From contig NZ_CM003594.1 in assembly GCF_001435295.1 (NCBI RefSeq), forward strand, positions 1,116,001 through 1,180,000: a stretch of 64,000 nucleotides of DNA, written 5' to 3'. Both the position numbers and the translations under genes were made by a program. Positions 19,954-27,903 of this stretch are shown piece by piece. Position 1 is the first letter of the stretch, and every line of letters begins with the position of its first letter. Under the pieces are notes generated by a model. It was given only the letters and a program-made list of their open reading frames with translations, was not told the origin of the DNA and searched no databases. Origin of the DNA: Psychrobacter sp. P11F6 (GTDB taxonomy: Bacteria > Pseudomonadota > Gammaproteobacteria > Pseudomonadales > Moraxellaceae).

Positions 19954-20092
19954 AAAAACTATACCAAAATAAAACCAGCATCCCAACTGGTATGCGAGTT
20001 CATACCAGTTGGGATGCTGGAAAACCTTCCGGTAGCTAAGATTGATAACACTTAATAACGCCAATTAACGGCATCAAACAGGAGTTATCAAA
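19954..20092 (+). repeat. Hairpin-bearing leader element, copy 2, before the alpA-like gene
   Basis: Contains a perfect inverted repeat with 20-bp arms at 19975-19994 and 20001-20020 (CCAGCATCCCAACTGGTATG and its complement) around a six-base loop. It has no T-run, so it is unlikely to be a simple terminator. Together with copy 1 (17657-17793) it may be an operator or a structured leader that controls the gene downstream. Confidence 0.7.
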
Positions 20093-20323
20093 ATGCTGAA
20101 TATATCGAACAATCCTCAAAACCCATTGCAATTACACCCACAAGGACAGACGCGAATTAAGACAGCGGCATCTTTAGTAGGTGTCCATCATCAGACACTC
20201 CGCCGATGGTGGAAGGCTGAAAAGTTCCCAAGACCGATTGAAATCAACGGAATTTTATTATTTAGAAATGCTGACTTATTAGCGTGGATTGAACGCCAAC
20301 ACTCAGCTAGCAAGGGAGTTTAG
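20093..20323 (+). CDS. AlpA-like regulator / excisionase
   Basis: A 76-residue helix-turn-helix protein. The MerR-like DNA-binding segment is IKTAASLVGVHHQTLRRWWK, and the C-terminal strand LLFRNADLLAWIERQ is typical of AlpA-type phage regulators, which in P4-like elements activate excision. CAGGAG precedes the ATG. It starts an apparent operon running to the helicase gene. Confidence 0.85.
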   Translation: MLNISNNPQNPLQLHPQGQTRIKTAASLVGVHHQTLRRWWKAEKFPRPIEINGILLFRNADLLAWIERQHSASKGV

Positions 20324-20325
20324 TC

Positions 20326-20610
20326 ATGACTACTACAGACATGTTAGTTATTTCTTTTACTGCTAATAACAATGCCAGCGCAAAACTAGAGGCGCAGGAA
20401 AACCATGTTAAGCACTTACCACCACAAGGTATGAGCCGCGCAAGCCAGCTTCTACCATTTGTCCCTTTTAGTAAAACCACCTTGTTTGAATGGTCAAAAG
20501 ATGGACGTTTCCCAGCATCAGTGAAGCTGTCTCCTACAATGACTGCGTGGCGTAATAGTGATGTTATCGCATGGCTTGAAGGCCAATCATCAGACGCAAA
20601 AGGGGCATAA
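20326..20610 (+). CDS. Second AlpA-like regulator
   Basis: A 94-residue protein with the same fold as its neighbour: RASQLLPFVPFSKTTLFEWS for the helix-turn-helix and AWRNSDVIAWLEGQ at the end. An extra N-terminal stretch of about 35 residues is present. It starts two bases after the upstream stop, with GGGAG inside the previous gene, so the pair is coupled. Two tandem AlpA proteins suggest opposing or hetero-dimeric control of excision and gene expression. Confidence 0.8.
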   Translation: MTTTDMLVISFTANNNASAKLEAQENHVKHLPPQGMSRASQLLPFVPFSKTTLFEWSKDGRFPASVKLSPTMTAWRNSDVIAWLEGQSSDAKGA

Positions 20611-20612
20611 CA

Positions 20613-21404
20613 ATGACTAATCCACGGCAAACAGTAACAGCAACACAGACAGACACGATCAGATCTCACTTAATGACTGGAGCAACCATATCAACGTGGG
20701 AGGCTTACGAGCGTTACCAAATCACATGCCTGGCCCAGCGCGTACATGAGTTAAGACGATCAGGGCTTGATATCAAAAGTAAGATTATGGTTAAGAATGG
20801 TAAGCGATTCAGCCTCTATTGGATTGAAAACAAAGAGCGTGCCAGGTACGTGAGCACTCAGGTTGATACGCCTACCAATGTTCATAGAACGGGCGACGAT
20901 GTTACTCATAAAGATGATGGCATTCTTGCCAGCATAAACGAAGTGACGAAGGAGCACCGTGTCAACCACGCTGCTTTGGCTGCTGTTAATGCTGACGATG
21001 GCGTATGGTTACCACACGATTATATCGACAATCTCTTAAGAGCCCTCACCACGAATGCTAAGGCTATTAACCTATTGGCGCAGCTTGCCGACATAGAAGG
21101 TACCGCAGAAGCCGATCAGATTGACGACTATTCGATGGAAGTGTCAGATATTGCTATGAGCGTTAAGCTGGCAACCACCAATGTCAAACCACACCCCGAT
21201 AGAGCGGATATTAGCGGTACATGGCTTGCTCATGACTACATTAAGCAAATAAAGCAATCTATTGATAGTAATGCTAACGGTTTGGGCACGATGGCTATAT
21301 TAGCGCGTCTTACCGATGCTGGCATGAATGAGGGTGTCCGTGAAGCATCAACGCGACTGGCTGACATAAGCGCAAGTATAGGGGAGTTAATCATTAATGA
21401 CTAA
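20613..21404 (+). CDS. HTH protein with winged-helix N-terminus
   Basis: A 263-residue protein. Residues 10-75 (HLMTGATISTWEAYERYQIT then RVHELRRSGLDIKSK) look like the HTH_39-type domain found in phage and island proteins that sense or bind DNA. The rest contains two similar helical segments (WLPHDYIDNLLRALTTNAKAI and WLAHDYIKQIKQSIDSNANG), an internal duplication. Start codon is two bases after the previous stop. Function unknown; probably a regulator of the satellite module. Confidence 0.65.
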   Translation: MTNPRQTVTATQTDTIRSHLMTGATISTWEAYERYQITCLAQRVHELRRSGLDIKSKIMVKNGKRFSLYWIENKERARYVSTQVDTPTNVHRTGDDVTHKDDGILASINEVTKEHRVNHAALAAVNADDGVWLPHDYIDNLLRALTTNAKAINLLAQLADIEGTAEADQIDDYSMEVSDIAMSVKLATTNVKPHPDRADISGTWLAHDYIKQIKQSIDSNANGLGTMAILARLTDAGMNEGVREASTRLADISASIGELIIND

Positions 21405-22056
21405 TTACATCAAAATTGATATAAAACCTAACCACAGCTCAAATTATAGCTATAAACACTCAAATTTGAGTATTAATGGTATGAATTTGAGTTTTATGAA
21501 TAGTATTTCGATCACAATTGACCGGATTATAAGTTTTGCTATGGCATGCGCAAATCCGAAGTTTTTATTTTCTGATGTAACACCGGATATTACCCGTTTT
21601 TTGACTAATTGCTCGAAAGTAATTGCACCGTTTTCGGCAATGATCGCATTTGCTTGTCATAAATTAAATACCAATGGTTTTGGTATTAACTGCCTTACAA
21701 CAAATTATAAAAAGCGTTGTCATGGAGTACTCTCAAAAAACGTTAGTGGACAAGCCAGCCGTTATTTATTGGCTTTTTTTGTGCCTGATAATAGCCCAGC
21801 CTCTCAAGCTGTCACTATACGATCAAGCACCATCCTAAGAGCGCACTTAAGCGACTCAAGGGAGTACTCCCTCATATCTAAGGTGAACACTTCACCGACC
21901 GACTATGACGGGTTGACGCTGCAAAATAAAATAGTCTTCGGAAGAATATGCGGGGCGGTTTCTAACAAGACCGAGAGTAAGACCTGTCACCCTATACCTT
22001 TACTGTATAGCATGATATTAACTCAAAACTTGTTAGGAGCTATCCATCATGGGTAA
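21397..22056 (+). CDS. Doubtful ORF in an ash/Icd-like regulatory region
   Basis: An open frame of 219 codons overlaps the previous gene by 8 bases and the next by 8. It runs through a hairpin plus T-run (21752-21780), has atypical composition and carries the segment SQAVTIRSSTILRAHLSDSRE, which recalls the poorly understood ash/Icd-like reading frames of P4- and P1-type elements. Those frames lie over regulatory RNA. I suspect the region works mainly as RNA and the protein may not be made in full. Confidence 0.3.
   Translation: MTNYIKIDIKPNHSSNYSYKHSNLSINGMNLSFMNSISITIDRIISFAMACANPKFLFSDVTPDITRFLTNCSKVIAPFSAMIAFACHKLNTNGFGINCLTTNYKKRCHGVLSKNVSGQASRYLLAFFVPDNSPASQAVTIRSSTILRAHLSDSREYSLISKVNTSPTDYDGLTLQNKIVFGRICGAVSNKTESKTCHPIPLLYSMILTQNLLGAIHHG
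21752..21781 (+). terminator. Terminator-like hairpin inside the ash-like region
   Basis: AAGCCA, a 12-base loop, TGGCTT and a T-run. If active it would end transcripts from the alpA-like operon or define the 3' end of a small RNA. Confidence 0.55.
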
Positions 22057-22660
22057 TTCAATTCGCACGACCTCAAATACCCAAACCACTACCAACAGCA
22101 CACCAGCCACATTCAAGGCAGGTGATAGCGTTCTATGCCCGTCATTAAGCAATAGCCCTTTCTTGCTAACAAATGATCCGTATGGTAAACGTAATAAGTT
22201 GACGCTAGAATTTGAAGGTAGTTATTTCTACTATGATGGTAACGGTTACTTTGTTAGAGCCAGTGACCGCGAAACAGGCGATTTTCAGCCAAGCCTATAC
22301 CACAACACACCCGCTAATCAGCAAGCAATAAACACCTTGTATGGTGGTTCTCTCAGTGCCCAAATCAAACAACGCACAGTAATAGACATAACCGAAGCAG
22401 ATGATGACGAAGTTGTTGTTATGTCAGCCTTTGATTTGTCAGATATCGCTTGTGACATTGAAGGTACAGCTATTGTCATAAGTGACATTGGCAAGCTATT
22501 AGCACTCATTCACTATGAAAAAATAGAAGCTGACACCGCTATATCGATGGCACGCTTAACGCATGATGCTACTGTGACGTGGTTCGAACTATTAAACAAC
22601 CAGTTAGGTTCAATCAAAGAAACCCTAGCAACGACTCGTTACGGCAAGGAGGGTAAATAA
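22049..22660 (+). CDS. Hypothetical island protein
   Basis: A 203-residue protein of unknown function with a TTAGGAGCT ribosome site 9 bases before the ATG. The N-terminal half is Thr- and Asn-rich, then a compact domain (SVLCPSLSNSPFLLTNDPYG), and the C-terminal helical segment (DLSDIACDIEGTAIVISDIG) resembles the DIEGTA helices of the HTH protein at 20613, suggesting a shared module. The stop overlaps the next start (TAATG). Confidence 0.65.
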   Translation: MGNSIRTTSNTQTTTNSTPATFKAGDSVLCPSLSNSPFLLTNDPYGKRNKLTLEFEGSYFYYDGNGYFVRASDRETGDFQPSLYHNTPANQQAINTLYGGSLSAQIKQRTVIDITEADDDEVVVMSAFDLSDIACDIEGTAIVISDIGKLLALIHYEKIEADTAISMARLTHDATVTWFELLNNQLGSIKETLATTRYGKEGK

Positions 22661-22806
22661 TGAAAACCTACCCACCAAAGCAAAGCCGTAAGCACGCTAA
22701 GCGCAAGAACCACTACCAAAAGTATCACTCTGCGCGCCAACCTTCCAGTCAATGCCGCAAGAAAATAAGCAAGCATGGAGGGAGTCATGACTACCACACC
22801 TCGTAA
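22660..22806 (+). CDS. Very small basic protein
   Basis: A 48-residue product (MKTYPPKQSRKHAKRKNHYQ and onward), rich in Lys, Arg and His. The GGAGG ribosome site sits inside the preceding gene and the ATG overlaps its TAA, so translation is coupled. It overlaps the next gene by 20 bases in another frame. Its charge suggests nucleic acid binding; no family is recognised. Confidence 0.55.
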   Translation: MKTYPPKQSRKHAKRKNHYQKYHSARQPSSQCRKKISKHGGSHDYHTS

Positions 22807-23038
22807 AACGAACAGCCACAAAAAAGCCCGAGCGATTCGCTCAGGCTTCTTGGAACTGATAAATACTTTCGTGCTAACTCCACGGCAAAGACTAGCAGCC
22901 AAGCTGACATCATTCAGATCAGTGGTTAAACGTCACGAAAATGATAATAGCATAACTGTCTGCGAGATTGCACCCGTTCAAGCTGATAAATCTACGTCAA
23001 TATGGTTTTTGACGACCAGCCAATCAGGGGGTATGTGA
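22787..23038 (+). CDS. Small hypothetical protein of the replication operon
   Basis: An 83-residue basic protein starting MTTTPRKTNSHKKARAIRSG. The ATG at 22787 is chosen over one 12 bases earlier because GGAGGG sits at the proper distance in front of it. The stop TGA overlaps the next ATG (TGATG), so it is coupled to the DUF1376 gene. Function unknown. Confidence 0.55.
   Translation: MTTTPRKTNSHKKARAIRSGFLELINTFVLTPRQRLAAKLTSFRSVVKRHENDNSITVCEIAPVQADKSTSIWFLTTSQSGGM
22820..22848 (-). terminator. Minus-strand terminator inside a plus-strand operon
   Basis: AGCCTGAGCG, a short loop, CGCTCGGGCT and a T-run are seen when the minus strand is read. No minus-strand gene is annotated to its right for several kilobases, so it would end an antisense transcript, or it is a passenger hairpin. 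Confidence 0.5.
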
Positions 23039-23967
23039 TGCACTACTATCCACACCATATAGCGGATTTTAATAATGCTACGCGGCATTTGGGGCGTCTT
23101 GAGCGTTCTGTCTATCGTGATTGCATTGAAATGTACTACGACAATGAGTGTCCTTTAGATGGAACGGACTTGGAACGTCTCCAGAGACGCTTACTTTGTC
23201 ACAGTGACGCAGAGAAGACCGCTCTTGATTTTGTCCTCAATGAATTTTTTGAAGAAGAAGGCGGTATTTACATGAATGGCCGCTGTGATAGAGAGATAGT
23301 CGGTTATAAAGCTAGAGATAAAGAAGCAGCTAAGAAGCAGGATGCCGCCAATGAACGTAAGCGGCGATATAGAGATGATAGGCGCGATATGTTTGCTAGG
23401 CTACGTACTGTAGGCGTTGTACCTGATTTTAATATAAAGATGGATGATTTGCGCGCCCTTTATTCTGAACATTGTCAGGTAGGTAAAGGCTTCCAAAAAG
23501 GTGACGCACATGGAACGTCTCGGGAACGTCTCGCGGACGCAAGTGGCACGACTAAAATAGAACCAATAACCAAGAACCAAGAACCAGTAACTAATACTAA
23601 TGGCGATAGTGAGAAATCCCTGAACATTCCTTTTGATTTTTTCTGGAAGACCTATGCCAAGTCAGTAGCTAAGGATAAATGCGAAGTTAAGTGGGAGTCT
23701 CTTAGTGACAAGATACGTGAACAGATCATGCAGCACTTGCCAGCGTATGTTGCTTCAACACCAACTAAGAAGTTTCGCAAAGACCCTTATACCTATCTGA
23801 ACCAAAAAGGCTGGCTAGACGACATCATTGTTGACGAATCAAGCAGCAATCAGCAGTCAAAGCCGTCTTACAGCAGTATGGATGTAAATACCAAGTATGA
23901 AAATCCAGACTACGACCCTTTGGATGGGCTATCTAGCAGAACAGGAGCGCCTAATGAAAATTATTAA
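23038..23967 (+). CDS. DUF1376 domain protein, phage replication type
   Basis: A 309-residue protein. The N-terminal 90 residues match the DUF1376 pattern (MHYYPHHIADFNNATRHLGR, then YRDCIEMYYDNECPL) found in phage replication-initiation proteins. A basic coiled segment follows, and the C-terminus includes FDFFWKTYAKSVAKDKCEVK, typical of primosomal or replication-associated proteins. AGGGGG precedes the ATG at 23038; an upstream in-frame ATG at 23002 is less likely. It overlaps the DnaC-like gene by 14 bases. Confidence 0.8.
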   Translation: MHYYPHHIADFNNATRHLGRLERSVYRDCIEMYYDNECPLDGTDLERLQRRLLCHSDAEKTALDFVLNEFFEEEGGIYMNGRCDREIVGYKARDKEAAKKQDAANERKRRYRDDRRDMFARLRTVGVVPDFNIKMDDLRALYSEHCQVGKGFQKGDAHGTSRERLADASGTTKIEPITKNQEPVTNTNGDSEKSLNIPFDFFWKTYAKSVAKDKCEVKWESLSDKIREQIMQHLPAYVASTPTKKFRKDPYTYLNQKGWLDDIIVDESSSNQQSKPSYSSMDVNTKYENPDYDPLDGLSSRTGAPNENY

Positions 23968-24802
23968 AGAGTTATCGCGGATTGAGTTAGGGGCTACGGT
24001 GATGCGTGAGGTATTGGCTGAGTGCGACATACACGGTCAGACAGCTCATAGAGAAATAGCAGGCAAGGTTAATTGCTGCCATTGTAACGAAGAGAAGCGC
24101 GTACGTGACAACGAAGAGCGCCTTAAAACAGACCGCAGTATCATGAGAGCGTTAATGATAGTTAAAATGAAAAACAAGGGCGTGAGCGCGAATATGGGAC
24201 GGTTTAGCGAATGGCGGTATGACTCACTAAAAGGTGATGACCAGCGCGCTAAGATTACCCAGCTGCAGCAATATAGTAAGGCTATCGACGGTCACTCGCG
24301 CAACATCGTTATTTTGGGGCCTACTGGGACAGGCAAGACGATGTTGGCCAATGCAATAGCGGTCAATCATTACTTGGTCAAAGAGCAGGCGCTAGCGAGC
24401 GAGTTTAAGAGCTATAACCAACAAGATTTTTATGATCACACTTGTGAATTGATAACGTCTTTTGATATTGGCGCACAGGCAAGAGGTCATTGGGGTAATT
24501 ACCAGGTGAGTGAATATGATTACCTTCAGGAGCTTGCGGCAAACGAGTTGCTGATTATTGATGACTTGGGAGCGGGCGACGGTCACGAAAAAGACCGCGC
24601 GCGCATTGCCCAGATAATCGCCTTACGTTACAACCGAGCGCCGACAGTCATAACCACCAATATGGACATTAAGGGCCTACGTGAGTTCTTAGGCGATAGA
24701 GCATGGGACCGATTACAGCAAAACCTATTGGTGATGCATTGCGATTGGGGTAGCTATAGAACTCAAACGTCAGACATTCAGATTGCAGGAGCCGCCCGAT
24801 GA
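23954..24802 (+). CDS. DnaC-like helicase loader ATPase
   Basis: A 282-residue AAA+ ATPase expected to load the replicative helicase at the element's origin. Walker A is GPTGTGKTMLANAIAV and Walker B is LLIIDDLG. A Cys-containing segment near residue 40 (NCCHCNEEKR) may bind metal, as in some DnaC/DnaI proteins. The start at 23954 follows GGAGCGCCTA; the frame extends 19 codons upstream into the previous gene. It overlaps the helicase gene by 4 bases (ATGA). Confidence 0.88.
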   Translation: MKIIKELSRIELGATVMREVLAECDIHGQTAHREIAGKVNCCHCNEEKRVRDNEERLKTDRSIMRALMIVKMKNKGVSANMGRFSEWRYDSLKGDDQRAKITQLQQYSKAIDGHSRNIVILGPTGTGKTMLANAIAVNHYLVKEQALASEFKSYNQQDFYDHTCELITSFDIGAQARGHWGNYQVSEYDYLQELAANELLIIDDLGAGDGHEKDRARIAQIIALRYNRAPTVITTNMDIKGLREFLGDRAWDRLQQNLLVMHCDWGSYRTQTSDIQIAGAAR

Positions 24803-26166
24803 TTAATGATCAAAAGAGATTTATCCAAGTTGAGCAGTGTGTACTTAATCAGCTGCTTGGCAAGGAGGGTGCGTTTGATAAAGTCAGCGACGTTGTTATT
24901 GCTCAGGACTTTGAAGCTGCAAGGCATCAGGTTATCTATCAAGCAATCAGTGATTTGGCAATGAACAGCAAGCCTTATGACGAGGTTATGGTAGCGGATC
25001 TTCTCGAAGAGCGTAACCAGCTCAATGAAGAATGTTGCCCAGCCGGTTACTTTGCTCAAATGAGCTTAGTACCAAGTATTACGTCCAATAGCTTACGCAG
25101 TCATGCCCAGCTAGTAAAAAGCCGTTCAATTCGTCGTCAGTCTATTGCTCAAATGATGTATGGCATACAGAAGCTTGAAGAAGGTGACAATCAGACCATT
25201 GAGGTTAACAACGAGGTTATGAGGGCCATTGCCAACCTTGAAGTGGGTGACACTGACAACAGTTGTTCTCGAGTAGGTGATTTGATGGACGGAATGATTG
25301 AACGTATCGCGGCTGCTAGAGATGGTGTTAACAACTTCATCTCTACCGGCTTCCCAGAGCTTGATAACTTGATGATGATTGATGCTGGAAACTTGGTCGT
25401 GGTCGCTGCTCGTCCGTCAATGGGTAAGACTGCCTTAGTCATGAATTGGCTTGCACATATCGCCAATTACCGAGAAGGTGAAGCGGTATTCTTTAGCGTA
25501 GAGATGCCACAAGAGCAGGTCATGGACAGGCTAGCAAGCGCCGAGGCTAAGGTTGAGCTTACCTCTATCAGAAAAGGTCAGCTAAGTGAGGATGAGTGGG
25601 CGCGGATGCATCGCTTTGTCTCAGATCAAAAGAGCATGCCTTTAATCATCGTGGATGAAAAGGATATCAGCATTGCGAAGATACGCACTCACTTGAACTG
25701 CATCAAGCGTGAGGCTAGCGGTAAGCTATCTGCGATTGGTATTGATTACCTGCAGATAATGGGCGGGCTTGATGGACAGTACAAGATTGATAATATCGGC
25801 AAGGTCACTCGCACGCTAAAAGCATTGGGGCATGAGTTTGGCTGCCCAGTGTTCTTGCTGTCTCAGTTGAGCCGTGATGTTGAGAAGCGCCCAAATAAGC
25901 GCCCGATCATGTCTGATCTACGCGATTCAGGCACTATTGAGCAAGACGCTGACCTTATCACTTTCATTTACCGTAATGACTACTACGAGCAGAAAGAGAA
26001 GGGCGGTAGCGCCAAGCTCGATGGTTCGGCAGAGATCATCTTGGCCAAGAGTAGAAACGGACCAACTGGAACCGTAAGGCTGGGCTTTGAGGGGCAATAT
26101 GCACGCTTTGCCAATTACATACCAATGATGAATGACTTGGACGATGTGCCGGACTACGGGGGTTGA
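24799..26166 (+). CDS. DnaB-like replicative helicase
   Basis: A 455-residue hexameric helicase. The N-terminal DnaB domain is residues 1-105, and the RecA-like domain has Walker A at ARPSMGKTALVMNW, then FFSVEMPQEQVMDRL, IGIDYLQIM (Walker B) and LLSQLSRDVEKRPNKRPIMSDLRDSG, all conserved DnaB motifs. It is coupled to the loader gene. A self-encoded helicase plus loader means the island can probably replicate autonomously after excision. Confidence 0.93.
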   Translation: MINDQKRFIQVEQCVLNQLLGKEGAFDKVSDVVIAQDFEAARHQVIYQAISDLAMNSKPYDEVMVADLLEERNQLNEECCPAGYFAQMSLVPSITSNSLRSHAQLVKSRSIRRQSIAQMMYGIQKLEEGDNQTIEVNNEVMRAIANLEVGDTDNSCSRVGDLMDGMIERIAAARDGVNNFISTGFPELDNLMMIDAGNLVVVAARPSMGKTALVMNWLAHIANYREGEAVFFSVEMPQEQVMDRLASAEAKVELTSIRKGQLSEDEWARMHRFVSDQKSMPLIIVDEKDISIAKIRTHLNCIKREASGKLSAIGIDYLQIMGGLDGQYKIDNIGKVTRTLKALGHEFGCPVFLLSQLSRDVEKRPNKRPIMSDLRDSGTIEQDADLITFIYRNDYYEQKEKGGSAKLDGSAEIILAKSRNGPTGTVRLGFEGQYARFANYIPMMNDLDDVPDYGG

Positions 26167-26170
26167 TAGT

Positions 26171-26350
26171 ATGAGTATTATCAAATTTGAGAAAAAAGAA
26201 TACGAAGTTATTACCTCGTGCGAGCACAACATCATAAGTATCGATAGGTCTAACAGGTCAATAACCTGTAGAGATTGCAAAGAGGTACTAGACCCTTTTA
26301 GTACAATTATGGAGGTCGCCGTCATTGGCTTAACTGTCCGTCATGTTTAA
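26171..26350 (+). CDS. Small zinc-finger-like protein
   Basis: A 59-residue product starting MSIIKFEKKEYEVITSCEHN, with CxxH and CRDC motifs that could bind one zinc ion. It starts five bases after the helicase stop. The C-terminus (VAVIGLTVRHV) is hydrophobic and looks like a frame-shifted end, since the sequence that follows is degenerate; it may be truncated. Confidence 0.45.
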   Translation: MSIIKFEKKEYEVITSCEHNIISIDRSNRSITCRDCKEVLDPFSTIMEVAVIGLTVRHV

Positions 26351-26587
26351 AAGGAATGCACCGAACCACGTACGATAAGATAATTTGCGAATATATGAAC
26401 TTGATGGAAAGATTATTAGGAGCAGAACGTAAAATTCTTAACATCCAATCTTGCTCGCATTTCAAATGACAGCAAGCTACCTGTTATCAACTGTTGAGAC
26501 CCACACCGAAATTGAGTATAGAAAAGTATAGCAGTGAGTTAAAAATTATGCAGGATTTAGGTTCACTTAGAGATACGAAGAGGCATT

Positions 26588-26983
26588 ACGGCAGCGCTGA
26601 ACACTAAGGTTAAAGCCTATATCGTCAGAGGGCTTGCCACCTATATGACCCCTTCCGAGGTAGTGTATACCGTCAAGCAAGAATTTGACGGGCTTATTGC
26701 TACTAGGTAACAAGTTGCAAAGTATAATCCTGAGAAAGCGTCCGGAGTTAGTTTATCTGATAAGTGGCAAGTGTTATTCGTACAGCACCGCAAAAACTTC
26801 AATGATGAAATCAGCTCTATACCAATAGCCAATAAGGCTTACAGGTTAAAGATGCGTGATGAAATGGTGCTAGAGGCTTTGGAGTCTAAAAACATGCCAT
26901 TGGTAGCAAAAATATTAGAACAGGCAGCCAAGGGAGTAGGTGAGGCATTCACCAACAAGCATAAGGTTAACCATGCTTTATAG
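26588..26983 (+). pseudogene. DUF2280 phage protein, inactivated
   Basis: Reading frame 2 gives AALNTKVKAYIVRGLATYMT, then an in-frame TAA at 26708-26710, then VAKYNPEKASGVSLSDKWQV and SSIPIANKAYRLKMRDEMVL, ending EAFTNKHKV. This is the pattern of DUF2280 phage proteins, often found near the terminase. The codon where the family starts is ACG (26588) rather than ATG, so it has both a lost start and a nonsense mutation. Confidence 0.75.
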
Positions 26984-27903
26984 GGTATCGTAAATCCAAC
27001 GAGACCTAGACCAACAGTATCACCCGACATTGCTAGGGCTATTAGCAAATCTTAGTCCTGGTACTTGTCACTCCCCAAGTTTCGGGAATGGCTCTTGCTT
27101 GGATTTCAAGTCTGATCAAGATGCAATTACTTGCCAGCAGGCGCAACCTGATGCTATTGGCTGCAATCCATCCACAACTGGATGCAAAGTATGAAGTAAT
27201 GGCACTGCCTAAAGTTGGGTAGTCAAATCATAGGGTGTGAAGAAGGTAATCCTCTATCAGCAACTACAAGTTTTTTACTAGTGGCCTAATGCTCACCGGG
27301 TTTACGACTTAATGACAAATACCCAAGGCTCTAGGTCGTTGGGAAGTATTGGCGGCACAGTCCACCTTTCATCACCGTACCCATCAGCGTTTTAAACGCG
27401 CATAGCGTTCATCGTCATGATGAGTGGTCTTAGACTTCCTCAGATTGAGAATATCGAGATCTACTAAAGTGTGCTCAAAATTGAGCAGTGTTGGCGAGCA
27501 AGAAGCGCGTTCAAGTGGAGGTATTTAGGTCGGCATTGCTATGATCTATGCGAGACAGACGCAGCGCATAACTTCGAGTAATGTACCTATTCACTCTCAA
27601 ATTTTAATAAGGATCTAAATTTGTCATCGACATCACTCACCGCTGCATCAGGTAGATTTGTTCCCTTCTGATCATATTAGGACCTGAAAAATTTTAATAG
27701 CCTACTAACCGGTTTCTGATATAAGTAATGACCTAAAGCTGAAACATCCAACATTACTACATACTTTGAGTTTCATAAAGCATGAGGTTTCATAAGGAAA
27801 AAAAGTTATTAATGCTTGGTGGTAAAATTTAACTATTATTTTATTGTAAAATTTACCACTATGACCTAAAATGTCGTTATTGTTGAGATATAGGTGGTAA
27901 ATT
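26984..27903. other. Degenerate 0.9-kb stretch with no intact gene
   Basis: All six frames are broken frequently. In phages, DUF2280 is commonly followed by the large terminase gene, but I could not recognise terminase motifs here. The last 90 bases hold TGGTAAA repeats and the promoter region of the AAA+ gene. Confidence 0.6.
27819..27903 (+). promoter_or_regulatory. Three GGTGGTAAA-type repeats before the AAA+ gene
   Basis: GGTGGTAAAATTT at about 27819, its inverted form AAATTTACCAC at about 27849, and GGTGGTAAATT at about 27893 next to the start codon. The repeated core TGGTAAA in both orientations around the expected promoter looks like an operator set. The encoded ATPase has a C-terminal helix-turn-helix that might bind it. 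Confidence 0.55.

Noticed and set aside
27110..27222. 45-codon open frame in the degenerate stretch
   Set aside because: No ribosome site, no family pattern, and surrounded by broken sequence; open length is within chance.
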